A stretch of DNA of 64,000 nt from DATFNV01 sp035266225 (GTDB taxonomy: Bacteria > Planctomycetota > Planctomycetia > Gemmatales > Gemmataceae), in contig DATFNV010000336.1 in the NCBI GenBank assembly GCA_035266225.1, forward strand, positions 1 to 64,000, read 5' to 3'. Every line of letters begins with the position of its first letter. The first letter of the stretch is position 1. The position numbers and the translations under genes were made by a program. Positions 17,034-25,331 of this stretch are shown piece after piece. The notes under the pieces were generated by a model that searched no databases, was not told the origin of the DNA, and worked only from the letters and a program-made list of their open reading frames with translations.

Positions 17034-20000
17034 ATGAGCAAGCCATTCGCGCCGAACCGCCTGGTGTGCTGTACCCTGCTGGCCGTGCTCGGCCTGGCGA
17101 CGGCGGCGGCCCCGCCCGCCGCGGCCGACGAGGAGGTGCGCGCCGTCCTGATCACCCTGGAGAAGCCCGGCAAGCTCGCCGTGATCCCGGTCGAGCCGGA
17201 CAAGCTCGCCGCCCTGTCCGCCCGCGGCGGCTTGCTGATCTGGGCCCACCCGGAGCAGCCGGAGCGCTGGCGGTTCGTCGCCGCGGGCTGGTCGATCCCC
17301 ACCGCCGCCCCGGGGGCGGCAGCGGCGCCCGCGGCAGCGGCGGCCCCGACGCGCGGCCAGGGTGACGGCTCAAGCGGCGCGGCCGACAGTGGCCTGTTCC
17401 TCGTGCAGCTCGATCAACTCAGCCCGTCATTGACGGCCCGCGACATCCCCAATTTCCTCACCCCCGCCAACGGCACCACACTGCTGAACACCCGCCCGGC
17501 GCTGCGCCGCCTGCCCCGCGAGGAGGGGCCGAAATATCCGGAAGGCGTGGCCGTCATTTCCTCCAAGAACCTGGCGAAGGAACTGCGCGTCCCCTTCAAG
17601 GCCGGCGAGTCGGAGGTCGCCTTCGCCGACTTCCCGGGGCTGGCCTCGGAGTTGGCCGACGGCCTGCCGCCCGGCGCGTACACCCTGCGCCTGGAGGGAG
17701 GCGACCCGGGGCTGGCCACGTTCTTCATCGAGGACGAGGCGAAGCGGCGGCAGGTGTTGCGGCCACTCGACGAACTGGCCGGGCTGACCGGCGGCCGCAC
17801 AGGCACCCTCTACGCCCAGTTCGCCCTGGATCACTTGTTGGCGCAGAAGCAAGACGGCCTGCCCCTGTACCTGAGCGACGCCTTCGACCTGCTGAACGGC
17901 CTCCCCGAGCGCTCGCTGACACCGCACCTGAAGACCCAGCGCCAGATGCTGCTCCGCTGGCTGCGAACGGAGCCCAAGGACCGCGGCGGCGCGCTGTTCG
18001 CCGGCGAGGCCCCGGGGGACGCCACCGGCATCGAGCCGCTGGATAACGCCCGGCGGCTGATCGCCGCCGCGAAGTGGCGCGAGGCCCTCAAGGCCCTGGA
18101 CGACGCGGACTTCAAGCAGCTCCAGGTCAAGGACAAGAGGGCCCGCGGGCTGGCCAACCTCTACCGCGGCGTCATCTTCGCCGAGGCCGGGCAGGGGCAG
18201 GAGGAGCAGGCGCGAACCGCCTTCGAGGAGGCCATTGCCGACCTCGAGGGGGGCGCGCCGGCCGACCTCTTCCGCGCCCACAACAACTTCGCCAACTTCC
18301 TCCAGCACCAGGCCCAGGATCGCCTCTCGAACCCCGCCTTGCAGATGGCCGCCGGGGTGAGCCAGATCTTCCTGGGCGCCGCCGCTGATTGGGAGGCGGC
18401 ACGGCAGCATTACGAAATCGCCCTGGGCCTGGCGGACAAGCTCGGCGCCGGCGGACAGCGCGCGGCCGTGGAGGTGAACCTGGCCGGGCTCTACGCCCTG
18501 CTCGCCGACCTGGTCCGCACGCTGGACGCCCCGCAGGAGGGACGCCGCCAGTTCCTGGCCGGGGAACAGGCCGCGATCAAACAGGCCGAGACGTTGGCCG
18601 GACGGCTTGTCGAGGCGAAGCCGGAGGCCAAGGTCGAGCCGCTGGTCCGCTCCATGGCCGAGGAGATGCTCGCGCACCTGGCGTACCGCGCGGGGGACTT
18701 CGCTGCCTGCCGGACCCATGCGGAACGGGCCCGCGACGGCTATCTCGAGGCCGGCCACCTGGCCGGGGTGGAAAACGTCGAGCGCGTCCTGGGACTGACC
18801 TATTTGCGCCCCACCGGGTCCGACGCGGCGGTCCGGGCCGAGGCCCGACAGACGGCGCTGAAGCACCTCAAAACCGCGCTGCTGATCTCCGAGGCGCTGC
18901 GCGAGCGCTTCCCGCCGGACAGGACGGGCCGGACCCGAGCCGGTTTCTTCGCCCGCAAGGCGTTCGTCAGCGAGAAGATCGTCGAGTTGCTGCTCGAGGA
19001 CAGCAAGGACGCCGAGGCCCTGGGTTATGCGGAGCTAGCCAAGGCCCGGGCGCTGCAGGACCTGCTGGCGGTGGGCGGCACCAGCACCGCCGCGCGAGGA
19101 GAGCGGGGGCTGGCCGACCTGCTGGCCCACTGGCCCACCGAGGCCGCGGCCCTGGAATACTTCCTCGGCGCCGAAACGGCGTGGGTCTTCGTGGTCGCGC
19201 CCACCGGCAAGGTCAAGGCGTACCGGCTCACCGCTGGTGAGGGCCAGCCGATCACGCCCCGCGAGCTGGTGACCCGGGTGCAGCGCATCTTGCACAACAC
19301 CGAGAACCAGGCGGAACGGATGGCGAACCGGCTCTTGGCCGGCCGCGGCCTCGACCACAGCTGGCAGGACGATTTGTACGAACTCAAAAACACCTTGCTG
19401 CCGGCCGACGCCCTGACGGAGCTTCGCCGGGCCAAGGTGGCGGTCGTGGTACCACAGCACGTCCTGCACTACTTCCCCTTCGCCGCCTTGGTCACCGAGC
19501 CGGATCGCAAGGCGGGTCCGAAGGACATGGTCAAGCCGCACTTCCTCATCGACGAGCCGTTCGACCTGGTGTACGCCCCGTCGCTGACGGCCTGGGGGCT
19601 GCTGCACCAGAAGGCGGCGGGGGTCATCCGCCGCGTTAACGCCGTCGGACTGGTGCAGGCGCCCGGGTCGCCGGAATTGCCCGGCGTCGCCGAGGACCTG
19701 AAGAACCTGAGCACGGTCTTCGCCGGCAAACTGGGCACGGTTTATGACGGCGACAAGGCCCTCGAAGCCAACGCCAAGAAGATGCTGGCGCAGCCCGGCC
19801 TGCTCTTCTTCGGCACGCACGGCTGGAACGACGCCGACCACCCCCTCGACAGCCACCTTATCCTGCTGCCCGACCCGGATCGAGAAGCCGCCAAGACGGA
19901 GGTATTGACGGGCGATTCGCAGGACGTCAACGACGGCCGCCTGACCGCCCGCGAGATCTTCGCCCGGAGGGTCGGCGCCGACCTGACGGTGATGAGCTGC

Positions 20001-20318
20001 TGTTATTCCGGCCTGGGCGACCGCTCGCCGCTGCCGGGGGACGACCTGTTCGGCCTGCAGCGGGCCTTCCTGCAGGCCGGTTCGCGTACCGTCGTCTCAG
20101 GGCTCTGGGACGTCTACGACGGCACCGCCCCCGACCTGATGCGCGGTTTCTTCGAGCGCCTGGCGGCGGGCACGCCGACCGCCTCCGCACTGGCGGCATC
20201 GCAGCGGGCGTTCCTGGAGAAGTACCGCGCCTCGGACAAGGTGGAGCCCTACGTCCACCCGTACTTCTGGGCCGTGTACACCTGCGCCGGCGACGAGCGG
20301 ACGCGCTGCGTCCGGTGA
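17034..20318 (+). CDS. Secreted TPR-CHAT domain protein
   Basis: The 1094-aa protein starts with a signal peptide (MSKPFAPNRLVCCTLLAVLG, cleavage near AAADEE). An N-terminal domain follows, then helical TPR-like repeats over roughly residues 330-690. The C-terminal CHAT domain (about 800-1090) is a caspase-like fold. Its catalytic dyad is visible as His929 in LFFGTHGWND and Cys989 or Cys990 in TVMSCCYSGLGD, followed by VVSGLWDVYDG. CHAT proteins are related to separase and caspases, and some act as proteases in defence or cell-death systems. Here no gasdermin or effector neighbour is present. An alternative is a scaffold with an inactive protease, but both catalytic residues are intact. Confidence 0.88.
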   Translation: MSKPFAPNRLVCCTLLAVLGLATAAAPPAAADEEVRAVLITLEKPGKLAVIPVEPDKLAALSARGGLLIWAHPEQPERWRFVAAGWSIPTAAPGAAAAPAAAAAPTRGQGDGSSGAADSGLFLVQLDQLSPSLTARDIPNFLTPANGTTLLNTRPALRRLPREEGPKYPEGVAVISSKNLAKELRVPFKAGESEVAFADFPGLASELADGLPPGAYTLRLEGGDPGLATFFIEDEAKRRQVLRPLDELAGLTGGRTGTLYAQFALDHLLAQKQDGLPLYLSDAFDLLNGLPERSLTPHLKTQRQMLLRWLRTEPKDRGGALFAGEAPGDATGIEPLDNARRLIAAAKWREALKALDDADFKQLQVKDKRARGLANLYRGVIFAEAGQGQEEQARTAFEEAIADLEGGAPADLFRAHNNFANFLQHQAQDRLSNPALQMAAGVSQIFLGAAADWEAARQHYEIALGLADKLGAGGQRAAVEVNLAGLYALLADLVRTLDAPQEGRRQFLAGEQAAIKQAETLAGRLVEAKPEAKVEPLVRSMAEEMLAHLAYRAGDFAACRTHAERARDGYLEAGHLAGVENVERVLGLTYLRPTGSDAAVRAEARQTALKHLKTALLISEALRERFPPDRTGRTRAGFFARKAFVSEKIVELLLEDSKDAEALGYAELAKARALQDLLAVGGTSTAARGERGLADLLAHWPTEAAALEYFLGAETAWVFVVAPTGKVKAYRLTAGEGQPITPRELVTRVQRILHNTENQAERMANRLLAGRGLDHSWQDDLYELKNTLLPADALTELRRAKVAVVVPQHVLHYFPFAALVTEPDRKAGPKDMVKPHFLIDEPFDLVYAPSLTAWGLLHQKAAGVIRRVNAVGLVQAPGSPELPGVAEDLKNLSTVFAGKLGTVYDGDKALEANAKKMLAQPGLLFFGTHGWNDADHPLDSHLILLPDPDREAAKTEVLTGDSQDVNDGRLTAREIFARRVGADLTVMSCCYSGLGDRSPLPGDDLFGLQRAFLQAGSRTVVSGLWDVYDGTAPDLMRGFFERLAAGTPTASALAASQRAFLEKYRASDKVEPYVHPYFWAVYTCAGDERTRCVR

Positions 20319-20349
20319 GGTCTCGTCCATGCCGCTTCCGGCTTGTCAA

Positions 20350-20431
20350 CCGTAACAACACTGTCTTCGCCGCTTGCGGCTTCGCAGGAAAGAGTGCGAA
20401 GCCGCAAGCGGCGAAGACAGTGTTGTTACGG
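20350..20431. repeat. Palindromic element with GCCGCTTGCGGCTTCGCA core
   Basis: Perfect 37-bp arms (20350-20386 and 20395-20431) surround an 8-nt loop. The outer part reads GTAACAACACTGTCTTC and the inner part is GCCGCTTGCGGCTTCGCA. It lies between two convergent genes and may serve as a bidirectional terminator or mRNA 3' end. Confidence 0.92.
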
Positions 20432-20466
20432 ATTCTAAACGGATTCCAGGCTTCCGGAACAGACTC

Positions 20467-21819
20467 TTATAGCGTCTTCAGGTACTCGATCACCGCCATG
20501 CGATCCTCCTCGGTCAGCTTGTCGCCGAAGGTGTGGCCGCCGTTGCTGCGGCCCGGCTGCGTGGTGTCGTACATCTTGCGGCGCTCGATCCCCGGCAGTT
20601 TCGGGTCCGCCGGCCCGTCCAGCACCTTGACCTTCCAGCCGAGCTTCTCCTTGTCGTAGTCCTCTTCCTCGGTGCGGTAGGAGCGCGTGAAGACCTTCGG
20701 CCGCGCCTTCGAGGTGAGCACGTCGTGGACGGTCGGCGCCGAGCCGTTGTGGAAATACGGCGCCGTCGCCCAGATGCCGTCCAGCGGCGGCGCCTGGTAG
20801 CCTGCCGTCGTCGTCGCCTTGTAGCCGTCCTCGCCCTTCTCCTTGGCGAACCAGGTCTGGTTGTAGTAGTCGCCGACCTTCTTCGTGAGGCCCTCGTAGC
20901 GCTTCGGGTCGGTGCCGATGTCCTTGATCGGCACGATGCGGTTGGGGTAAGTCCACTTTTCGCCGTAGGTGCCGTGGCAGCGCGAGCAGGTCGCCTCGAA
21001 CACCTCTTGCCCCTTCTTCGCCAGGGGGGCGTTGACGGCGAACGGGTACTTCGGTGGCTCCAGGCTGAGGAGATACGCCTGGATGTCGCGGAAGGTCGCC
21101 TCCTCCTTCATGATCGTCGGCCCCGAATTGAGCGGGGTCAACATGAACTGCATCAGGGAGCGCACCGAGCGCGCGTCGCCGGTGCCGGTGTGGTACATGG
21201 TCTTCTTCTTCTTGAGCAGCCACCAGGCCGGCGCGTCCTCGCACAGGTCCTCGTGAATGTCCAGGTCGAGGCGGGGCGAGCGCAGCCGCAGGTCGGGCTC
21301 GCGGAGGCCGAGCAGGTAGACGGTGCCCGCGGCCGCCTCCGTGGTGCCGCGGACGTTGCTGAAGAGTATGGGCGACGTCTTCGGCATCCCCCCGGCCTGG
21401 GCCAGCTCTTCGTAGATCCCCTGGAAATCGAGGGAGCTGTTGCCCAGGCCGACGTAGCTCTTGCCGAGGATCGAGCCGCCGTGACAGAACATGCAGTCCA
21501 TCGCCAACGCCTTGCCGAGCAGCCCCGGCGCCAGGCGCAGCCCCATCGGGTAGCCGTCGTTGGGGTACGGCGCGGGGTGCAGGCCGTAGCGATCCCGGAA
21601 GCGGGCGGCGTAGTCGGCGGGCGGCTCCTTGGCCGTGGGATCCCAGACCTTCCAGGCGTTCTCGTAGGCGGCCAGCGAGATCGTTGGCGGGGTGAAGTGG
21701 CGCCCCAGCAAGGCCTTGCGGCCGCGCTCCGCCGACGGCGAGTCGTCCGCGCACGGGCCGGCCGCGGGGAGGGCCGCCAGGGCCACGGCCGCCGTCAGCA
21801 CCAACCGAAGACGAATCAT
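20467..21819 (-). CDS. Secreted diheme cytochrome c
   Basis: The 450-aa protein has a signal peptide (MIRLRLVLTAAVALAALPAA) and two CxxCH heme c sites, CMFCH near residue 108 and CSRCH near residue 275. The C-terminal part, APPLDGIWATAPYFHNGSAP, is typical of the diheme cytochrome-c peroxidase-like or thiol-oxidoreductase-like family, where the following segment supplies an axial ligand. It probably acts in periplasmic electron transfer. ATG 21819 is the only sensible start given the signal peptide. No partner oxidase lies beside it. Confidence 0.85.
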   Translation of the reverse strand: MIRLRLVLTAAVALAALPAAGPCADDSPSAERGRKALLGRHFTPPTISLAAYENAWKVWDPTAKEPPADYAARFRDRYGLHPAPYPNDGYPMGLRLAPGLLGKALAMDCMFCHGGSILGKSYVGLGNSSLDFQGIYEELAQAGGMPKTSPILFSNVRGTTEAAAGTVYLLGLREPDLRLRSPRLDLDIHEDLCEDAPAWWLLKKKKTMYHTGTGDARSVRSLMQFMLTPLNSGPTIMKEEATFRDIQAYLLSLEPPKYPFAVNAPLAKKGQEVFEATCSRCHGTYGEKWTYPNRIVPIKDIGTDPKRYEGLTKKVGDYYNQTWFAKEKGEDGYKATTTAGYQAPPLDGIWATAPYFHNGSAPTVHDVLTSKARPKVFTRSYRTEEEDYDKEKLGWKVKVLDGPADPKLPGIERRKMYDTTQPGRSNGGHTFGDKLTEEDRMAVIEYLKTL

Positions 21820-22023
21820 GACCCCGACCTCCTTCGTGTGCGTGCGAAGCCCTCTTTCATTGTACCAACCGCAAGCGCGGCGGTGTCAGTAACAGGCCCC
21901 GGCACCGGCACGGTTGCTTGCGTCGGGGGCGGATCGACTCTAGGTTATATGTGCCCAGTTTCCCCTCACCCCCGGCCCCCCTTCCCCAGGGGCGAGGGGG
22001 GGGCACCTTTCGAGGGAGCGACC

Positions 22024-22962
22024 GTGACGATCCGCACCTTTCAGCCCGGCGACGACGCCGTCCAGGTCGCCATCTACAACGAGACAGCGGCCGGCCTGCC
22101 GAAGTTCAAGGCGGCGACGCTCGACGAAGTCCGCCGTCGGGTCCGCGCCGCCGACTTCGACCCCGGCACGCGCTTCTTCGCCGACGAGGGCGGCCCGCCG
22201 GTCGGCTACGCCACGTTCCACGCCAACGGCCGCGTCAGCTTCCCGTGGTGCCGCCCGGGACACGAGGCGCACGCCGAGGCGCTCTTCGAGGCGGTGTTGC
22301 AGGAGATGCGCCGCCGGGGTATCTCCGCCGCCTTCGCCGCCTACCGGGCCGACTGGCCGGCGCAGCGCGACTTCTTCCTCGGCCACGGCTTTCGGGCGGC
22401 GCGCGAGATGGTCAATTTCGTCCTCGACCTCAACGACATGCCGACGCCCGGGTCACGGGCCGGCGCCGCGGTCGAGTCCCTGCGGCCCGAGGACGTGCCG
22501 TCGGTCTTCGCCCTCGGCGAGGGGGTGATCCGCTGTCGCACGCCGCAGGAACTGACGGCGCACCTGTTCCACAACCCCTACTTCGGTGGCGACAGCGCCG
22601 TCGTGCTGCGCGGGCGTGCCGGCCGTCCGCCCCTCGCGGCGGCCATCGTCGTCGCCGACGGCACCTACGCCGACCCGCGCGCGGTCGATGCCAACATGCC
22701 CTGTTTCCGCCTGGGGGCCTTCGGTACGGAGGGGACGCAGTGGAAGCGCCTCAACGGGGTGTTCAGCTTCGTGGCGCGCCCCGGCGGCGACCTGAACCCG
22801 CTCGGCCTGGAAATGCTGGCGCACGCGGCGTCGCGCCTGAGCGGGACCGCAGTGTGTACCCTGGCCGCGCAGGTGCCGTCGGACGCGCCGCACCTGCTGC
22901 TCTTCTACCAACAAATCTGGCGCCGGCAGGGCGCCTTTCCGGTCTATGAGCTGGCGCTGTAG
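22024..22962 (+). CDS. GNAT-family N-acetyltransferase
   Basis: The 312-aa protein starts at GTG 22024, with GAGGGAGCGACC before it. It begins TIRTFQPGDDAVQVAIYNE, the usual first strand of GNAT enzymes. GYATFH forms the central strand, and RDFFLGHGFRAAREMVNF looks like the C-terminal part of an acetyl-CoA-binding fold. The second half (from about residue 150) may be another, degenerate GNAT domain. The substrate is unknown. The frame continues open upstream to 20533, but that part is antisense to the cytochrome gene and is not coding. Confidence 0.75.
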   Translation: MTIRTFQPGDDAVQVAIYNETAAGLPKFKAATLDEVRRRVRAADFDPGTRFFADEGGPPVGYATFHANGRVSFPWCRPGHEAHAEALFEAVLQEMRRRGISAAFAAYRADWPAQRDFFLGHGFRAAREMVNFVLDLNDMPTPGSRAGAAVESLRPEDVPSVFALGEGVIRCRTPQELTAHLFHNPYFGGDSAVVLRGRAGRPPLAAAIVVADGTYADPRAVDANMPCFRLGAFGTEGTQWKRLNGVFSFVARPGGDLNPLGLEMLAHAASRLSGTAVCTLAAQVPSDAPHLLLFYQQIWRRQGAFPVYELAL

Positions 22963-23000
22963 AATGCCGATCGTTTAGAAACTGTAACAACAATGACTTC

Positions 23001-23044
23001 GCCGCTTGCGGCTTCGCAATCTTTGCTGCGAAGCCGCAAGCGGC
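23001..23044. repeat. Palindromic element with GCCGCTTGCGGCTTCGCA core
   Basis: Perfect 18-bp arms at 23001-23018 and 23027-23044 surround an 8-nt loop. Flanking sequences (GTAACAACAATGACTTC on the left, AAGAGGGTTGTTGAGAC on the right) pair imperfectly and resemble the outer arms of the element at 20350, so this looks like a diverged copy. Confidence 0.85.
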
Positions 23045-23066
23045 AAGAGGGTTGTTGAGACGGTTC

Positions 23067-23137
23067 TTAGCGGCCGCCCACGATTGATCGTTTCGCGAAA
23101 CGATCAATCCGCGCCGCCCCGAGGGCGGCGGCTAAAC
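23067..23137. repeat. Palindromic element, GTTTAGC family
   Basis: The element begins TTAGCGGCCGCCC and ends GGGCGGCGGCTAAAC. Its centre is a 26-bp perfect palindrome at 23083-23108, built from ATTGATCGTTTCG and its complement. The 3' block GCGCCGCCCCGAGGGCGG is shared with the elements at 2381 and 51917. It lies directly upstream of the FIST gene, separated only by its ribosome site. Confidence 0.88.
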
Positions 23138-23153
23138 ACAAGAGGACTCTCCC

Positions 23154-24329
23154 ATGCCATTCGCCGCCGCCGTGTCCACGGAGTCCGCCACCTCCCGGGC
23201 GCTCGACGCCGTCTGCCCTCCGGCCCTCGAACAACTCGGGGGCCGGCCCGACCTGGCCCTGCTCTTCTTTTCGCCGCACCACCTGGCCGCCGCCGAGTTG
23301 CTCGCGGCCTCGGCGCAGCAGCAACTCGGGGCGCGCTGCCTCGTCGGTTGCGTCGGCGAGTCAATCATCGGCAACGATCGCGAGGTCGAGGCCGCGCCCG
23401 CCCTCAGCGTGTGGTTGGCGCGCTGGCCGTCGGCCGTCGAGCTGACGCCGTTCCACCTCACCCTCGAAGAGACGTCGGAGGGGTATGGTCTGCTCGGCTG
23501 GCCCGACGCCCTGCAAGAAGCCGACCCGGCGCGCTCGGCGGTGCTGCTCCTGGGCGACCCCTACACCTTCCCGGCCGACGTCTTCCTCGAGGAGATGAAC
23601 GAGTCGCATCGTGGCCTGCGCGTCATGGGCGGCATGGCCAGCGGCACCCAGGCGCCGGGGCAGTGCCGGCTGGTCCTCGGCGACCGCGTCGTCCACCAGG
23701 GCGCCGTCGGCGTGCTGCTCCAGGGCGACCTCGGCCTGCGCTGCATCGTGTCGCAGGGGTGCAAGCCGGTCGGCCGGCACATGGTCGTCACCAAAGGGCA
23801 CGACAACGTCATCGCCGAACTGGGGGGCAAGCCGGCGCTGCGGCAGCTGCAGGAGCTGTTGCCGCAGCTGTCCTCGCGCGACCAGCAGGTGATGCGCCGC
23901 GGCGGGCTGCACGTCGGCCGGGTCATCAACGAGTACCAGGGCGACTTCCAGCGCGGCGACTTCCTCATCCGCAACGTGCTCGGCTTCGACCAGGAGAGCG
24001 GGGCGCTGGCGATCACCGACCGGGTGCGCGTCGGCCAGACGGTGCAATTCCACGTCCGCGACGCTGAGACGGCGGACGAGGACCTGCGCGACCTGCTGCG
24101 CCTGGACCTGGTCGCCCACGAGAAGCGGCCGGCCGGGGCATTGCTGTTCAGTTGCAACGGCCGCGGCACGCGCCTCTTCCCGGTGCCGAACCACGACGCC
24201 GGTGCCGTCCGCGGCGAGGCGGGCGAGCTGCCGCTGGCCGGCTTCTTCGCGCAGGGCGAACTCGGCCCGGTCGGCGGGCAGAACTTCATCCACGGGTTCA
24301 CCGCCAGCGTGGCACTCTTCGAGGAATAA
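23154..24329 (+). CDS. FIST sensory domain protein
   Basis: The 391-aa protein consists of FIST_N followed by FIST_C, a ligand-sensing pair found in bacterial signal transduction and thought to bind small molecules such as amino acids. Typical segments are GARCLVGCVGESIIGND near residue 62, RVMGGMASGTQAPG, SQGCKPVGRHMVVTK, and at the end GFFAQGELGPVGGQNFIHGF. No kinase, GGDEF or chemotaxis domain is attached. ATG 23154 follows an AAGAGGACTCTCCC ribosome site. Partners are not evident nearby. Confidence 0.87.
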   Translation: MPFAAAVSTESATSRALDAVCPPALEQLGGRPDLALLFFSPHHLAAAELLAASAQQQLGARCLVGCVGESIIGNDREVEAAPALSVWLARWPSAVELTPFHLTLEETSEGYGLLGWPDALQEADPARSAVLLLGDPYTFPADVFLEEMNESHRGLRVMGGMASGTQAPGQCRLVLGDRVVHQGAVGVLLQGDLGLRCIVSQGCKPVGRHMVVTKGHDNVIAELGGKPALRQLQELLPQLSSRDQQVMRRGGLHVGRVINEYQGDFQRGDFLIRNVLGFDQESGALAITDRVRVGQTVQFHVRDAETADEDLRDLLRLDLVAHEKRPAGALLFSCNGRGTRLFPVPNHDAGAVRGEAGELPLAGFFAQGELGPVGGQNFIHGFTASVALFEE

Positions 24330-24345
24330 GGGCGAGATTAAGAGT

Positions 24346-24416
24346 CTGTTGCGCAAGCCGCTTGCGGCTTAGCGGATTCCAGGCTTCCGCTAAGCCGCAA
24401 GCGGCTTGTGCAACAG
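24346..24416. repeat. Palindromic element, GCCGCTTGCGGCTTAGCG family
   Basis: Arms of 31 bp (24346-24376 and 24386-24416, one mismatch) surround a short TTCCAGGCT-like loop. It contains the full family core. It lies between convergent genes. Confidence 0.9.
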
Positions 24417-24490
24417 AGTTGCCGCCGGGGACACTGCACTCCACCACCGAATCCGAGCGACTTTGTCCGTCTCCCGGCGATTCCTTCGGG

Positions 24491-25036
24491 TCACGCCGCC
24501 TTCGTCACCCCCATCTTGCGTGCCTCCCCCATCGCTTCCCTGATCCGCGCAAACGGCTCCGCAGGATCGACCATCCCATCCACGCTGTCCAGCATCTCCC
24601 GCACCATCGTCACGTCTGCCGCGAAGCGCGGGTGACACAGGACGGCACCGCGCCCGTTCCTGGCCGGGGACACGCATAGGCCCGCCGCGCTCATCGTCAC
24701 CACGGCGGGATCCTCGGCCGGCGCCAACCACACCACCGGCGATTCCACCCGCAACCGCAGGTCGAGAGCCGACGCGCAATCCGTCAGGATTAGCCCCGCC
24801 GCTACGGACGTTTTCTCCACCAGGGTCTTGCCGATCAGGTCGGCGCAGATGTACGGCTCCAGGGTACCGCCATAGAGGATCTGCTGCACGCGGTTGGGCT
24901 GCACCGCCGTGCTAAGGCGGAACTCCAGGGGGCGGCCCCACGGGTTCGTCACCAGGTAGCCCCCCGCGTAACCGGTCGGGTCGTGAACGATCCTTAGAAA
25001 TCCCAGGTTCAGCGTTGACGGCGCAGTCGAGGCCAC
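24491..25036 (-). CDS. Conserved-looking protein of unknown function
   Basis: The 181-aa product has no recognised domain. It starts at GTG 25036, with GAGAGGACC upstream. The first part, FLRIVHDPTGYAGGYLVTN followed by WGRPLEFRLS, suggests beta-rich structure. Later pieces are VQQILYGGTLEPYICADLIG and a helical C-terminus. No signal peptide or membrane helix is present. It stands alone between a palindrome and the reductase gene, which is divergent. Codon use resembles its neighbours, so I take it as real. Confidence 0.65.
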   Translation of the reverse strand: MASTAPSTLNLGFLRIVHDPTGYAGGYLVTNPWGRPLEFRLSTAVQPNRVQQILYGGTLEPYICADLIGKTLVEKTSVAAGLILTDCASALDLRLRVESPVVWLAPAEDPAVVTMSAAGLCVSPARNGRGAVLCHPRFAADVTMVREMLDSVDGMVDPAEPFARIREAMGEARKMGVTKAA

Positions 25037-25331
25037 GGCTCGGTCCTCTCAGGGTCGTTGTCATCACACGGCACTTATTCCCTTCGGGCGGCGGACGGAG
25101 GCGACTTGAATCCCGGCACTTGCGCGAGGCACCGGCCTTCGCACCGCCCGCAACCCTTGCCCAGGTGCAATAGCTCACCTGAAGCCCCAAAGTGGGCCGA
25201 TAAACGGGAGAGAGAGCGCAAGCGCCTCTGGATTTTCCGCCCCGGCCTGCTAGAGTTATGTAGACTGATCGGGTTAGTGATAATTCCGAATCTTGCCTTG
25301 CCGGGTGGCGTCACCCGAGGATTGATCGACC

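Noticed and set aside
20533..22023. N-terminal extension of the GNAT protein
   Set aside because: The upstream open frame is antisense to the cytochrome gene. A GTG with a good ribosome site starts exactly at the GNAT fold.
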